A stretch of DNA of 64,000 bases from Pseudomonas sp. PA27(2017) (GCF_001945445.1 NZ_MSXW01000011.1:1-64000), one strand, 5' to 3'. Counted from the first letter of the stretch, positions 28,703 to 38,652 are shown. Numbers and translations: made by a program. Notes: generated by a model not told the origin, from the sequence alone.

Positions 28703-29731
28703 ATGACTCGCAATGATCGTAGTGCTCCAACCAGCTACACCGACCCAGCTCCCCACAACGTAACTGCAGCAGCACCGCTGCTCAAACGCATTTCCTGGAG
28801 TGCGGTACTCGCCGGCGTAGTGCTTGCCATGATGGTTTCCCTGCTGCTCAGCGTGCTGGGCACCGCCATCGAAAGCGCCAGCATCGACCCGCTTCAAGAA
28901 ACCAATCCTACTGCGGGCATGGGTTTTGGCGCAGCCGCCTGGGTGGTGATCAGCTCGGTAATTTCGCTATCGGTAGGTGGCTGGGCAGCTGGCCGCCTGG
29001 CACAACGCGAGGGCGCCTTTCACGGCCTGCTGGTATGGGCGAGCGTATCGCTGATCACCGTCTACCTGCTGTCCAACGCCATTACCGGTGTGGTGCGCGG
29101 CGGCATGAATCTGGCTGGCAGCGGGATTTCGGCCTTGGGTAGCGGCATCGCTCAGGTGGCGCCGGCGCTAGGCGGCAAGATTCAGGAAGAGCTGCGCGAA
29201 CAAGGGATCGATTTCAATCTGGACGACATTCAGGGCGAACTCGAAAAAGCCATGCGCCAGACCGGCAAGGCTGAACTGGATCCGGAAAACCTTAGTGAGG
29301 ACGCCCAGGCCACCCAGCAGGATGCGCAGGAAACCGCACGACGCAGCGTGGAAAATCCACAACAGGCTGACGAGCAACTGAGCGGTTTGCTAGACCGTAT
29401 CAAGGACAAAGGCGATCAGGTGTGGGACGCGGCTGATCGTGAAGCCCTGGTCAACTTGATCAAAGCGCGTGGAAACAAGACGGACGCCGAGGCCAATCAG
29501 ATCGTCGATCAGGCTGAGGCCAGCTACCGCGAGGCCTATACCAAGTATCAAGAGCTCAAGGCACAGGCCGAGCAAAAAGCTCGTGAAGCAGCAGAAGTGG
29601 CCGCCAAACGCGTTTCCCAAGGCGCATGGATCGTACTGATCACCTTGATCATATCTGGTCTGGTAGCTGCTGGGGCTGGTGCACTGGGGCGTCGCACTCA
29701 GCCACCAGCCAAGGCAGTCGCTGCGGTTTGA
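28703..29731 (+). CDS. Membrane protein with coiled-coil domain
   Basis: A 342-residue protein. Hydrophobic segments lie at about 30-52, 75-95 and 105-125, then a long charged, helical stretch (about 155-305, Gln/Glu/Ala-rich; AEASYREAYTKYQELKAQAEQ), and a final transmembrane helix (WIVLITLIISGLVAAGAGALG). Gly-rich repeats in AGSGISALGSGIAQVAPALGG resemble TIGR04086-like membrane proteins. Function unknown; perhaps envelope stress or surface related. Confidence 0.75.
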   Translation: MTRNDRSAPTSYTDPAPHNVTAAAPLLKRISWSAVLAGVVLAMMVSLLLSVLGTAIESASIDPLQETNPTAGMGFGAAAWVVISSVISLSVGGWAAGRLAQREGAFHGLLVWASVSLITVYLLSNAITGVVRGGMNLAGSGISALGSGIAQVAPALGGKIQEELREQGIDFNLDDIQGELEKAMRQTGKAELDPENLSEDAQATQQDAQETARRSVENPQQADEQLSGLLDRIKDKGDQVWDAADREALVNLIKARGNKTDAEANQIVDQAEASYREAYTKYQELKAQAEQKAREAAEVAAKRVSQGAWIVLITLIISGLVAAGAGALGRRTQPPAKAVAAV

Positions 29732-29854
29732 TCGATTTGTGGTAACTGCCGACCGGCCGAACCACCGTGCCCGCATTGGCCTAGAGCCTTGCGGGCGCGG
29801 TGGTTTCCGGACAAGTGGCTGGCAGGGAAAACCTGACCATCCCTGCAAGAGGTA

Positions 29855-30598
29855 TCAGCGCTTCACGCAGACGAACAGCGCGTTGCCGGCGTTCTCGCTG
29901 ATCGGCAGGATTTTCTGATAGTCGTGCTCGAGCACGTGCACCTCGAAGTGCGGCTCGAGCAGCGCCTGCAGCTCAGCGAAGCTGACCGCGACCATGGGGT
30001 GTTCGTCGTGCCAGGTCAGGGTTTCATCGCCCGTGATCTTTTCGATGCGTAAGCGCAGCGCCTGCCGTTCCCCCGTCCCGATGTAGTGCCAGCCAGAGCT
30101 GAAGGTGAAGCGCCCCGCTTCGACCTGCACGGTGTGCGAGGCGAACAGGCGATTGTCGATGCGGGTGCGGTCGACCGCATTGAAACAGAACAGCCCGCCG
30201 GGCTGCAGGGCGCGGTGCACGCTGGCGATGCAGGCGGCGAGGCGCTCGATGCTGGCGCTGTAGTGGATGGAATAAAGAAAGCAGGTGATCAGGTCGACCG
30301 GTTCGTCGACGCTGAACGCGCACATGTCCTGTACCGCGAAGTGCGCTTCGGGGCAGCGGATGGCGGCCTTGTCGAGCATCGGCTGGTTGATGTCCAGCCC
30401 GCTGCTCCGAAAGCCGGCATCGAGAAAATGCCGCACGTGGGGCCCGGTGCCACAGGCCAGGTCCAGATGCTGCGTGCAGCCGTTGCCGAACAACTGCTGC
30501 AGGCGCTGCACGGCGTGGCTTTGCGCCTGATAGTCGATATCGGCGCACATCAGGTCGTAGTAATCGGACAGGTCCGTATAGAGGGCATTGACGGGCAT
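29855..30598 (-). CDS. Class I SAM-dependent methyltransferase
   Basis: A 247-residue protein with motif I HLDLACGTGPHVRHFLDAGF at about 44-63, motif II GLDINQPML, and LITCFLYSIHYS (motif post-I/III). The later region HALQPGGLF is the usual post-motif III. Resembles methyltransferases of the UbiE/type-11 group. The ATG at 30598 is chosen by homology although the frame opens earlier. Confidence 0.85.
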   Translation of the reverse strand: MPVNALYTDLSDYYDLMCADIDYQAQSHAVQRLQQLFGNGCTQHLDLACGTGPHVRHFLDAGFRSSGLDINQPMLDKAAIRCPEAHFAVQDMCAFSVDEPVDLITCFLYSIHYSASIERLAACIASVHRALQPGGLFCFNAVDRTRIDNRLFASHTVQVEAGRFTFSSGWHYIGTGERQALRLRIEKITGDETLTWHDEHPMVAVSFAELQALLEPHFEVHVLEHDYQKILPISENAGNALFVCVKR

Positions 30599-30848
30599 CG
30601 GAACCTGACCATGACGGGGTGTTTTCGAGGGTGGCGGATCATAGCCGAAAACCCGCGTGGCGCTGCCACTATTCGCTGTGCGGCTGCAGCAGGCCGCGGG
30701 CGGATAAGCCCGGCTGATGGCCGCCCCGCGCGAAACGCCATGCAGCCTGCCAGACGGCGAACGGCAGCTTACGCGGCGCTGGCGATCCATTAGACTGCCC
30801 GGCAAAATGGCGCCCCGCTGCACACCTCCCCTCGCCCGGTCGACTCCG

Positions 30849-31511
30849 ATGCCCAAGGCTCACACCTACCTGCTCCGCTACCCGTCCGCCAGCCTGCTGT
30901 TCGTGCAGTTGCTGGGCATCGTGCTCTACCCGTTCATGGAACGCCTGTCCGAGGGGCGGGCCATCGTCGGCGCCTTTGGCATCGTGGTGCTGGCAATGTC
31001 GTTGCGCATGGTGCGCAGCAGCCCGACCATCCAGTGGATCGCCTTCACCCAGGCTGCGTGCATCCTGATGCTGACCGTGGCCCTGGAGTTCGAGTACAAC
31101 ACCGCGCTGTCGATCCTCCTCGCGGCGCTGGAGTCGAGCTTCTATTTCTACGCAGCCGGCGGCCTGATCGCCTACATGATGGAAGACCAGCGCGCGAGCA
31201 CCGACGAGCTGTTCGCCGTCGGCGCCACCTTCACGCTGCTGGCCTGGGCCTTCGCCCATGCGTTTCATGTATGCCAGTTGCTCAGCCCCGGCAGCTTCAC
31301 GGCGGCGATCAACCCCGAGGCGCAGCGCACCTGGGTGGAGCTGCTGTTCCTGAGTTTCACCACCCTGTCGGGCGTCGGCCTGAGCGACATCATTCCGCTG
31401 CGGCCCTTCGCCCGCGCTCTGGTGATGCTCGAGCAATTCGCCGGGGTCATGTACATCGGCCTGGTGGTCACCCGCCTGGTCAGCCTGACGGTCAGGCCGA
31501 AACACAGCTGA
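30849..31511 (+). CDS. Two-helix-pore ion channel protein (Ion_trans_2-like)
   Basis: A 220-residue membrane protein with six hydrophobic segments. The last pair frames a pore loop LFLSFTTLSGVGLSDIIPL at about 175-193, aligned with the K+ channel selectivity filter (TTVGYGD). The filter here is SGVGLSD, which departs from GYGD, so potassium selectivity is uncertain. No RCK or cNMP domain follows. Function inferred from the pore pattern. Confidence 0.75.
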   Translation: MPKAHTYLLRYPSASLLFVQLLGIVLYPFMERLSEGRAIVGAFGIVVLAMSLRMVRSSPTIQWIAFTQAACILMLTVALEFEYNTALSILLAALESSFYFYAAGGLIAYMMEDQRASTDELFAVGATFTLLAWAFAHAFHVCQLLSPGSFTAAINPEAQRTWVELLFLSFTTLSGVGLSDIIPLRPFARALVMLEQFAGVMYIGLVVTRLVSLTVRPKHS

Positions 31512-31675
31512 ACCCGTGGTTGCAGGACTGAACGGGTGGGTATTCATGGCTCGGGAAAAGCCTGCCAGCCACCCGGTTTCGCCCATGACGGCTACGCTCA
31601 AACACACGATCGCCGCCGCTCGAATCCAGCGGCGCAGCTCGCTCTCGATTCTTCTACCCGCAGGCCCAGCAGACC

Positions 31676-32848
31676 ATGGCGTTCGACCCCCTAACCATAC
31701 TGACGATCACCATCGCCCTGGCGTTGGCGGCCGCGTTGTATATGGCCATCGAATGGCAAACCGTACGCGAGCCTTCGCTGCTGTTCTGGAGCGCCGGTTT
31801 TGCATTGATCAGCGTAGGCTGCACCCTTGCCTTGCTGCGCAGCAGCGGCCTGCTGCTGATCGGTATCTGGTTCGCCAACGGCCTGCTGATAACCTCGCAC
31901 TGGCTGTTCTTCGCCGGGGTGGCGCGCTTTACCGAAACGCGGCTGTCGCTGGCCTGGGTCCTGGTGGCCGTGGTCTGGTTCGCGATGCTACTGCTGCCGG
32001 AAGGGCCGGAGTGGTCGAAGATCATGCTCGTGGTCAATTCGCTGCTGATCGCGCTGATCACCATCAGGGCCAGTTTCCTGCTGCGCCCTCGCGGTAAATC
32101 CCTGGGCGCCGGCGCTGCCCAGTTGCGCTTCGTACTGCTGGGCCACGGGCTGTTCTACGTCGCCAAGACCTTTCCGGTACTGGTGCCGGGCACGCTGATC
32201 GACCTCGCGGCATTTCGCGGCGAGATCATCCAGATCTCGCTGGTGGAGGGCGTGATGGCGCTGATGCTGATCGCCCTGTCGATGACCGGGACCGTGCGTT
32301 ATCGCCGGGAGAAACGTATCGAACGCCTGGCCGCCCGCGACCCGCTGACCGCCATGTACAACCGCCGCGCCCTGGAAGCGCGAGCGCCCAAACTGCTCGA
32401 CGGGGTTTCGCCGAAGCACCCTGGCGCGCTGCTGCTGATCGATATCGACAACTTCAAACAGGTCAACGACCTGCACGGCCATACCGCTGGCGACAAGCTA
32501 TTGATCGCACTTGGCGAGATGATTCGCCGGGTGCTGCCTGAGGGCTCGCTGGCGGCACGGCTGGGCGGTGACGAGTTCGTGATTCTGCTCAGGGATGCGT
32601 CACCAGCGCGTATCACCAGCCTCGGTGACCTGCTGCGCCAGCAATTTCAGAGCACCACCGCGCAGACGTTCGCCACTCCCGAAGCGGTGACCCTGAGCAT
32701 CGGCGCCAGTCTGTTCGACCAGCCGCCTGCCAGCCTGGCAGCGCTGATCGAACAGGGCGACGTGGCGCTGTATCAGTCCAAACGCGGCGGGCGCGACAGT
32801 ATTCGGCTGGTCGATCGCACCGCCAACGCCGAACCGCTGGCGGGCTAA
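31676..32848 (+). CDS. Diguanylate cyclase with N-terminal membrane domain
   Basis: A 390-residue protein. Six or seven hydrophobic helices (about 1-205) precede a GGDEF domain with active-site RLGGDEFVILLR at about 296-307 and a preceding DIDNFKQVNDLHGHTAGD signature. The RxxD inhibitory site that usually lies five residues before GGDEF is missing (PEGSLAARLGGDEF). Makes cyclic di-GMP at the membrane; the N-terminal sensor type is unknown. It overlaps the convergent DUF2076 gene by 4 bp. Confidence 0.9.
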   Translation: MAFDPLTILTITIALALAAALYMAIEWQTVREPSLLFWSAGFALISVGCTLALLRSSGLLLIGIWFANGLLITSHWLFFAGVARFTETRLSLAWVLVAVVWFAMLLLPEGPEWSKIMLVVNSLLIALITIRASFLLRPRGKSLGAGAAQLRFVLLGHGLFYVAKTFPVLVPGTLIDLAAFRGEIIQISLVEGVMALMLIALSMTGTVRYRREKRIERLAARDPLTAMYNRRALEARAPKLLDGVSPKHPGALLLIDIDNFKQVNDLHGHTAGDKLLIALGEMIRRVLPEGSLAARLGGDEFVILLRDASPARITSLGDLLRQQFQSTTAQTFATPEAVTLSIGASLFDQPPASLAALIEQGDVALYQSKRGGRDSIRLVDRTANAEPLAG

Positions 32849-33510
32849 CTGAACATGCTGTCGTCGTCGAAGAAATCCGAGCTGTCGAAGGCATCGGTAT
32901 CGATGTCGTTGCTCATGTCGCTGTTGCCCGCGTAAGGGGCGTCATTGGCGAAACTGTCCTGCATGGGCGCGTCTTCGCGGATGACTTCGACGATTTCCTG
33001 GGGCTGGTTGTGATGGAACATGTTGGTGAGCAGATCCGCCACCATCACCCCGCCGGCCACGCCCGCCGCCGTCTGCAGCGCGCCGCGCATGAAGCCACCA
33101 CCCTGGGCTGCCGGCGCCGCGCCGGGCATGGCCGCGGGCGCTGCAGGTGCGGCTGGGGCATTCTGGGAAAAGCGTGTTTCACCCCAGCCAGCCGGGCGCT
33201 GGCTCGGCTGCGGCGCGCTGGCCGGCTGCCCGCCACCGAACAACCCGGAAAGAAAGCCGCCGCTGCCCGCGCGCTGGCGCTGCGCGTCAGTCGCCTGGGC
33301 TTCCAGTTCACGCACGCGCTGGTCCAGGCGCTTGATGGCCGCTTCCTGAATCAACAGCGCCTGGGCCATGTAGTACGGCGCTGCAGGCTGCCGGGCCAGA
33401 TGGTTCTTGATCTGCGCCTCGGCCTCGCTATCGCGCAGCCCGCCCTCGTGCTCGGCTTCTTGCAGGCGGGTGAACAGGCCATCGATCAGGGTTTGCTCTT
33501 CGGAATTCAT
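32845..33510 (-). CDS. DUF2076 family protein
   Basis: A 221-residue protein typical of DUF2076: an N-terminal helical region (EEQTLIDGLFTRLQEAE, then YMAQALLIQEAAIKRLDQRVRELE at about 48-71), a low-complexity Gly/Ala/Pro linker (about 85-145), the conserved hydrophobic segment GGGFMRGALQTAAGVAGGVM, and an acidic tail rich in Asp/Ser (DSSDFFDDDSMFS). Periplasmic or membrane ligand role unknown. Confidence 0.88.
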   Translation of the reverse strand: MNSEEQTLIDGLFTRLQEAEHEGGLRDSEAEAQIKNHLARQPAAPYYMAQALLIQEAAIKRLDQRVRELEAQATDAQRQRAGSGGFLSGLFGGGQPASAPQPSQRPAGWGETRFSQNAPAAPAAPAAMPGAAPAAQGGGFMRGALQTAAGVAGGVMVADLLTNMFHHNQPQEIVEVIREDAPMQDSFANDAPYAGNSDMSNDIDTDAFDSSDFFDDDSMFS

Positions 33511-33784
33511 GGGTGCCTCGCTTGAGCCATGGAGAAATGCACGTCCCTGTTCAAGGTGCCAGGCGGCGTCTGGCGTCGCTTGAGCGATACATTGGAGTGA
33601 ACGACAAAATTACAAGTTCCGGGCCGGCCCACTAAACCTGGCGTCGCCCATGGCCTGCCCACGCTGGCCTCGAAACGGCCGGCCGCCAGGTCGTAAACGC
33701 CTTCCCAAGCGGCGTATCTGGGCAGGATGACGCACCAATTTGGAGCAATCATCGGGGCAATCCATAACAACAAGGAAAGCCGCG

Positions 33785-34642
33785 ATGAACGACTCGGCGC
33801 GCGGCCTGCTGCTGGTTACCAGCGGTATCGTGCTGCTCAGTTTCGATGGCCTGCTGGTGCGCCTGGTGCAGGCCGATGGCTGGAGCATCGTGTTCTGGCG
33901 CGGGTTGCTGATGTTCATCGCCCTGAGCGCCTTCTCGCTGTCGGCCCGCAGCCGGGCGAGCCTGCTGGCCAAACCGCTGCCGAGCGCCATATCGGCTGTA
34001 CTGCTGGCCTTGATCTCGATCTTTTTCGTGCTGGCGATCATTCAAACCACGGTGGCCAATGTGGTGGTCATCCTCAGTACCGCGCCGCTGTTCGCAGCCT
34101 TGTTCACGCGCTTCTTCCTGCACGAGGCGGTGGCCGTGCGCACCTGGCTGGCGATCGGCGTGGCGACGTTGGGCATCGTGCTGGTGTTCGCCGGCTCCTT
34201 CAGCGCCAGCGACCTGCTGGGCAACGGTTACGCGCTGCTGTCCTCGGCGGCGCTGGGCGCCAACCTCACCTTGCTGCGCCGCCATTCCAGCCTTGCCCGC
34301 ATGCCGCTGATCGCCCTTGGCGGGCTGGTGGCCGCGCTGATCGCCCTGCCCAAGGCGCAGCCCCTGGGCCTGGACCCGGCCAGCTACCTGGCGCTGGGCA
34401 TCATGGGGCTGATGCAGATGCCAGTGGCCACCTTGCTGATCAACAGCGCGACGCGCTACCTGCCATCCGCCGAGGTGGCGCTGTTCTACCTGCTGGAAAG
34501 CGTGCTGGGCACCTTGTGGGTCTGGTACTTCCTGAGTGAGGAACCAGCCCGAGCCACGCTGTACGGCGGCGCGCTGGTGATCGCCACGCTGGTGGTGCAT
34601 GCCGGCATCACCCTGCGCGCCCGCCCCGCTCTTGCGGCATGA
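33785..34642 (+). CDS. EamA/DMT family transporter
   Basis: A 285-residue inner-membrane protein with ten predicted helices in two repeated EamA units, e.g. AIIQTTVANVVVILSTAPLFAALFTRFFLHE at about 81-111. Length and repeat are typical of the drug/metabolite superfamily. AAGGAAA precedes the ATG at 33785. Probably an exporter of amino acids or other small metabolites; substrate unknown. Confidence 0.87.
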   Translation: MNDSARGLLLVTSGIVLLSFDGLLVRLVQADGWSIVFWRGLLMFIALSAFSLSARSRASLLAKPLPSAISAVLLALISIFFVLAIIQTTVANVVVILSTAPLFAALFTRFFLHEAVAVRTWLAIGVATLGIVLVFAGSFSASDLLGNGYALLSSAALGANLTLLRRHSSLARMPLIALGGLVAALIALPKAQPLGLDPASYLALGIMGLMQMPVATLLINSATRYLPSAEVALFYLLESVLGTLWVWYFLSEEPARATLYGGALVIATLVVHAGITLRARPALAA

Positions 34643-34743
34643 CCAGGCAGCGCGAATACGCACGCCCATGTCGACCCCAGACAACTGAGCGATTCAAACG
34701 CCGCCTAAGGTGAACCACTTTCGTCCAACATCAGGAGCCGTTC

Positions 34744-35091
34744 ATGGCCAACAAACCGATTACCGTTCTGCGCGACACCCAGCCCATGCCCGTGGTCGAT
34801 GCCTGCAAGTGGGAGCGCATCGAGGGCGAGCCGCACACGGTCAACCTCAACGCCTACACCAGCGACGACGGCAGCAAGATCATGGGCACCTGGATCTGCA
34901 CGCCCGGTAAATGGCGGGTCGAATACGTGAAGTGGGAGTACTGCCACTTTCAGGAAGGCTACTGCATCATCACCCCGGACGGCATGGCACCGATCCACCT
35001 CAAGGCCGGCGATATCTTCGTCGTCGAGCCGGGCATGAAAGGCACCTGGGAAGTGGTCGAGACGGTGCGCAAGTACTTCGTGTTCGCCTGA
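34744..35091 (+). CDS. Cupin domain protein (DUF861-like)
   Basis: A 115-residue single cupin of the ureidoglycine-aminohydrolase-like cupin_3 family. The sequence GTWICTPGKWRVEYVKWEYCHFQEGYCIITPDG followed by LKAGDIFVVEPGMKGTWEV shows the beta-barrel metal-binding core. Cys/His ligands cannot be assigned firmly. Substrate unknown. Confidence 0.85.
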   Translation: MANKPITVLRDTQPMPVVDACKWERIEGEPHTVNLNAYTSDDGSKIMGTWICTPGKWRVEYVKWEYCHFQEGYCIITPDGMAPIHLKAGDIFVVEPGMKGTWEVVETVRKYFVFA

Positions 35092-35329
35092 CTTCTTTCA
35101 GTGATCGGCCATCGCTGTCGCGGTGGCCGATTATCACGTCATCAGACAACCAATCTCGCCCCCGCCATGCACCCCAAGACAACTCCAAGTAAAACAGCTA
35201 AATATCAACGAGATAGAAATCAATCTCGGCGACGCCGTTATTCCGTCGCGATAAATCTTTCGCAGTCATCGTACATCTTGTAGCTTGTTCAGGCCGTTTC
35301 GGCCCGACAAAGACAAGAAGGGACATGAC

Positions 35330-36418
35330 ATGAACGACAACCAGCCAACTGGAAGCTCGCGCCGCCGCTTCCTCAAGCACTCGCTGATCTGCTCCGCCGC
35401 TGCCGCCAGCGCCGGCTCGCTGCTGCCACAATTGGCGGGCGCCGCCCAGCCGCTCGGCCTGCGCTACCCTGACAGCGCCGTGCAGGTGCTCGATGACAGC
35501 TTCCTGCAACTGCGCCTGTTCAACGCCAGCGTGGAAAAACTCGCCGACGGCCTGCGCTGGGCAGAAGGCCCGGTATGGTTCGGTGATGGCCGTTACCTGC
35601 TGGTCAGCGATATCCCCAACAACCGCATCATGCGTTGGGACGAGATCAGCCAGTCGCTCGCCGTCTATCGCCAGCCCTCCAACTACGCTAACGGCCTGGT
35701 GCGCGACACCCAGGGCCGGCTGATCGCCTGTGAAGGTTCCACCACCCAGGAGCTGGGGCGGCGCATCACCCGCACCGAACACGACGGGCGCATCACCGTG
35801 CTGGCCGACAAATTCGAGGGCAAGCGCTTCAACTCGCCGAACGACGTGGTGGTCAAGCGTGACGGCTCGGTGTGGTTCACCGACCCGCCCTTCCAGACCG
35901 GCAATTTCTACGAGGGCTACAAGATCGAGCCCGAGTTGCCCCATGGCGTCTACCGCATCGATGGCGAAACCGGCCAGGTCACCCGCGTGGCCGACGACCT
36001 GGGTGGCCCCAACGGCCTGTGCTTTTCGCCGGACGAAAAGACCCTGTACATCGTCGAAGGGCGCGCCAAGCCCAACCGCCTGGTCTGGGCCTATGCGGTG
36101 AACGACGACGGCACCCTCGGCCAACGCCGCAAGCACATCGAAGCCACCGACACCGGCGCGCTGGACGGCATCAAATGCGATGAGTTCGGCAACCTCTGGT
36201 GCGGCTGGGGCAGCAACGGCACACCAGAAAGCGAGCCGGAAAAGCTCGACGGGGTGCGGGTGTTCAATAGCGAAGGCAAGGCCATCGGCCATATCTCACT
36301 GCCTGAGCGCTGCGCCAACCTGTGCTTCGGCGGCGAGAAAGGCAACCGCCTGTTCATGGCCAGCAGCCATGCGATCTACTCGATCTTCGTGAACGCCCGG
36401 GGCGCTAACCTGGTGTGA
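35330..36418 (+). CDS. SMP-30/gluconolactonase-like protein with Tat signal
   Basis: A 362-residue protein. The N-terminal SRRRFLK with a hydrophobic stretch ending AGAAQP is a twin-arginine (Tat) signal, so the enzyme is exported folded. The body is a six-bladed beta-propeller of the SMP-30 family: WAEGPVWFGDGRYLLVSDIPNNRIMRWD, FNSPNDVVVKRDGSVWFTDPPF, GGPNGLCFSPDEKTLYI, DGIKCDEFGNLWCGW. Family members hydrolyse sugar lactones using a bound divalent metal; substrate unknown. GAAGGGA precedes the ATG at 35330. Confidence 0.88.
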   Translation: MNDNQPTGSSRRRFLKHSLICSAAAASAGSLLPQLAGAAQPLGLRYPDSAVQVLDDSFLQLRLFNASVEKLADGLRWAEGPVWFGDGRYLLVSDIPNNRIMRWDEISQSLAVYRQPSNYANGLVRDTQGRLIACEGSTTQELGRRITRTEHDGRITVLADKFEGKRFNSPNDVVVKRDGSVWFTDPPFQTGNFYEGYKIEPELPHGVYRIDGETGQVTRVADDLGGPNGLCFSPDEKTLYIVEGRAKPNRLVWAYAVNDDGTLGQRRKHIEATDTGALDGIKCDEFGNLWCGWGSNGTPESEPEKLDGVRVFNSEGKAIGHISLPERCANLCFGGEKGNRLFMASSHAIYSIFVNARGANLV

Positions 36419-36425
36419 AAAACGC

Positions 36426-36455
36426 CGATCATGCCCGGCCAATCCGGCATGATCG
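36426..36455 (+). terminator. Possible terminator after SMP-30 gene
   Basis: Perfect 10-bp arms CGATCATGCC/GGCATGATCG with a 10-base loop, eight bases after the stop codon. No T-run follows, so termination is uncertain. Confidence 0.4.
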
Positions 36456-36635
36456 CAAGGTTGCGTCGGCGCAATGCCGGCGCACTGCCCGTGCACTACA
36501 AAATATCCCTAGTAGCACGGGGCCAGCTTCGGGCAAAATTGCCCGCATATTCATCTCCTCCCCCAAACCAAACGGCGCAATCGCCAGGACGCGCTGGCAA
36601 TCTCGTGCGCCAAGGTGGCCCGAAGGACGTTTCAA

Positions 36636-37670
36636 ATGCTGGCTTCAGTCGATCACAGTGATCAGTCCCGGCGCAGGATGTTCAAAACTCTGCTCTGGGT
36701 GACCATGTGCTTCGGTGTGCTGTTTTCGGTATTCAACGCCACCCGCGGGCTGTGGTTGCTGGTGGGCATCGAGGTCATCTACACGCTGCTGTCGCTGTAC
36801 ATGCTGGTGGTGGTCGAGCGCACCCGCCACCTGCGCGCCCTGACCATCGTCTACCTGATTCCCTTTCTGGGCGTGATGATGGCCACCCTGGCCAACCCGA
36901 ACACCTCGGTGGGCATCTTCGCCTGGATCCAGACCATCCCGATCATTCTCTACCTGCTGCTGGGCCTGCGCCTGGGGCTGATCGGCTCGATCCTGTTCGT
37001 CAGCCTGGGCCTGTATCTGTACACCCAGCATTACGCCGAGAAGAACCCCAGCGACAGCCTGGGCTTTCTGCTCGACATCGGTATGGCGACCCTGGCGATC
37101 ACCATCTTCTCGCACACCTACGAACACACCCGCGCGCAGACCGAGAAGCGCCTGATGGAGCTGATCAGCACCGATTACCTCACCGGCCTGGCGAACCGCT
37201 CCAAGCTGACCGAGATCTTCGCCCGCGAGCGTGCCCACGCCCAGCGCAACGACACGCCGCTGGCCCTGGTTTACCTGGATATCGATCACTTCAAGCAGAT
37301 CAACGACCGCTTCGGCCATGAAACCGGCGACCAGGCGCTGCGCCATTTCGCCAGCGTTCTGTCCCAGCGCCTGCGCGCCACCGACCTGCTGTGCCGGCTC
37401 GGCGGCGAGGAATTCGCTGCCCTGCTGCCCAACACCACGGCCGCCCAGGCCAGCGCAATCGCCGAGGAGCTGCGCGAGCGTCTGGCCAGCACGCCGATGT
37501 TGGTCAATGGCACGCCCATGCAGATGACCCTCAGCGCCGGCGTGGCCAACCTGGGCCAGGACGGCGAGCGCCTGGACGAGCTAATGAACGCGGCCGACAA
37601 GCGCACCTATGCGGCCAAACGTGCAGGTCGCAACCGAGTGGTCAGCGATGAGGCACTCGCCCTCGGCTGA
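36636..37670 (+). CDS. Diguanylate cyclase with membrane domain
   Basis: A 344-residue protein. About five hydrophobic segments (residues 20-170) are followed by a GGDEF domain with RLGGEEFAALLPN (a functional GGEEF variant) and the preceding DIDHFKQINDRFGHETGD. The inhibitory I-site RATD lies exactly five residues before GGEEF, so feedback by cyclic di-GMP is likely, unlike in the other cyclase at 31676. The ATG at 36636 has GAAGGA eight bases upstream; the frame opens at 36615. Confidence 0.9.
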   Translation: MLASVDHSDQSRRRMFKTLLWVTMCFGVLFSVFNATRGLWLLVGIEVIYTLLSLYMLVVVERTRHLRALTIVYLIPFLGVMMATLANPNTSVGIFAWIQTIPIILYLLLGLRLGLIGSILFVSLGLYLYTQHYAEKNPSDSLGFLLDIGMATLAITIFSHTYEHTRAQTEKRLMELISTDYLTGLANRSKLTEIFARERAHAQRNDTPLALVYLDIDHFKQINDRFGHETGDQALRHFASVLSQRLRATDLLCRLGGEEFAALLPNTTAAQASAIAEELRERLASTPMLVNGTPMQMTLSAGVANLGQDGERLDELMNAADKRTYAAKRAGRNRVVSDEALALG

Positions 37671-37819
37671 TCACGGGTTGGCGTTGAAAAACCGGGCTTT
37701 TTTCCTGACGAAGCGAGGTCCGGCGCGGCGAAAAAGCAGGCTCGAGGCCTGGCAAGCGTCATCAGCGCGACTATGCTGAAACTCCATATCGTCCCCCGGA
37801 TCGTTCCCAGGAGTTTCAT

Positions 37820-38641
37820 ATGGATATCGCCAGCCTGTTTGCCGAATTGCACACCCTGCCCACCGTGCCGAAGGTCGCCCAGGATCTGATCCAGCAGTTC
37901 GACAATCCCTCCACCAGCCTGGAAAGCGTGGCGCGCAATATCGAGCGTGACCCGGTGATCGCCGCCAAGGTGCTGCGCCTGGCCAATTCGGCGCGCTTTC
38001 GCGGCTCGCGCGATGCCAGCAGCGTAGAGGATGCCGCCATGCGCCTGGGCTTCAACACCCTGCGCACCCTGGTACTGGCTTCTGCCATGACCGGCGCCTT
38101 CAAGGTCGATACCGGCTTCAACCTGAAGAAATTCTGGCTGCGCAGTTTCCGCGTGGCGAGCATCGCCCGCACCCTGGCCAAACAGTCGAAGCTCGACTCG
38201 GATGCCGCCTTTACCTGCGGCATGATGCACAACATCGGTGAGCTGCTGATCCAGACCGGCGCCCCGGACTTCGCCCGCCGCCTCAACCGCCACCCGCAAC
38301 GTGAGGCCGCGGCCCAGGCCGCCGAGGAAACCCTGCAACTGGGCTTCGGCTACCCGGAAGTCGGCGCCGAACTGGCGCGCCGCTGGCAGTTGCCGGCACT
38401 GATCCAGAACGCCATCGCCTACCAGAACAAACCCACCCAGGCGCCGGGCGACGGCCAGTATGCGCGCCTGGTGGCGCAGGCTATTCACGTCGAGGAAAGC
38501 CTCGAGGCTCATGGGCTGAGCGATGCAGCCAAACAGGATCTGGAAGGCCCGCTGTTCGAAGGCGTGGACCTCAACAAACTGTTCGAAGCGCTGCCCGCCG
38601 TACTGGAAGCGGACAAGGCGTTTGGCGACCTGTTGAACTGA
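37820..38641 (+). CDS. HDOD domain protein
   Basis: A 273-residue single-domain HDOD protein: LHTLPTVPKVAQDLIQQFDNPSTSLESVARNIERDPVIAAKVLRLANSARF at about 10-60, divided by GMMHNIGELLIQTGAP. The family is HD-like without a complete catalytic set and works in signalling, often beside cyclic di-GMP genes. It lies downstream of a GGDEF gene, on the same strand with 149 bp between. CAGGAG precedes the ATG. Confidence 0.88.
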   Translation: MDIASLFAELHTLPTVPKVAQDLIQQFDNPSTSLESVARNIERDPVIAAKVLRLANSARFRGSRDASSVEDAAMRLGFNTLRTLVLASAMTGAFKVDTGFNLKKFWLRSFRVASIARTLAKQSKLDSDAAFTCGMMHNIGELLIQTGAPDFARRLNRHPQREAAAQAAEETLQLGFGYPEVGAELARRWQLPALIQNAIAYQNKPTQAPGDGQYARLVAQAIHVEESLEAHGLSDAAKQDLEGPLFEGVDLNKLFEALPAVLEADKAFGDLLN

Positions 38642-38652
38642 CCTGGCGTCAC

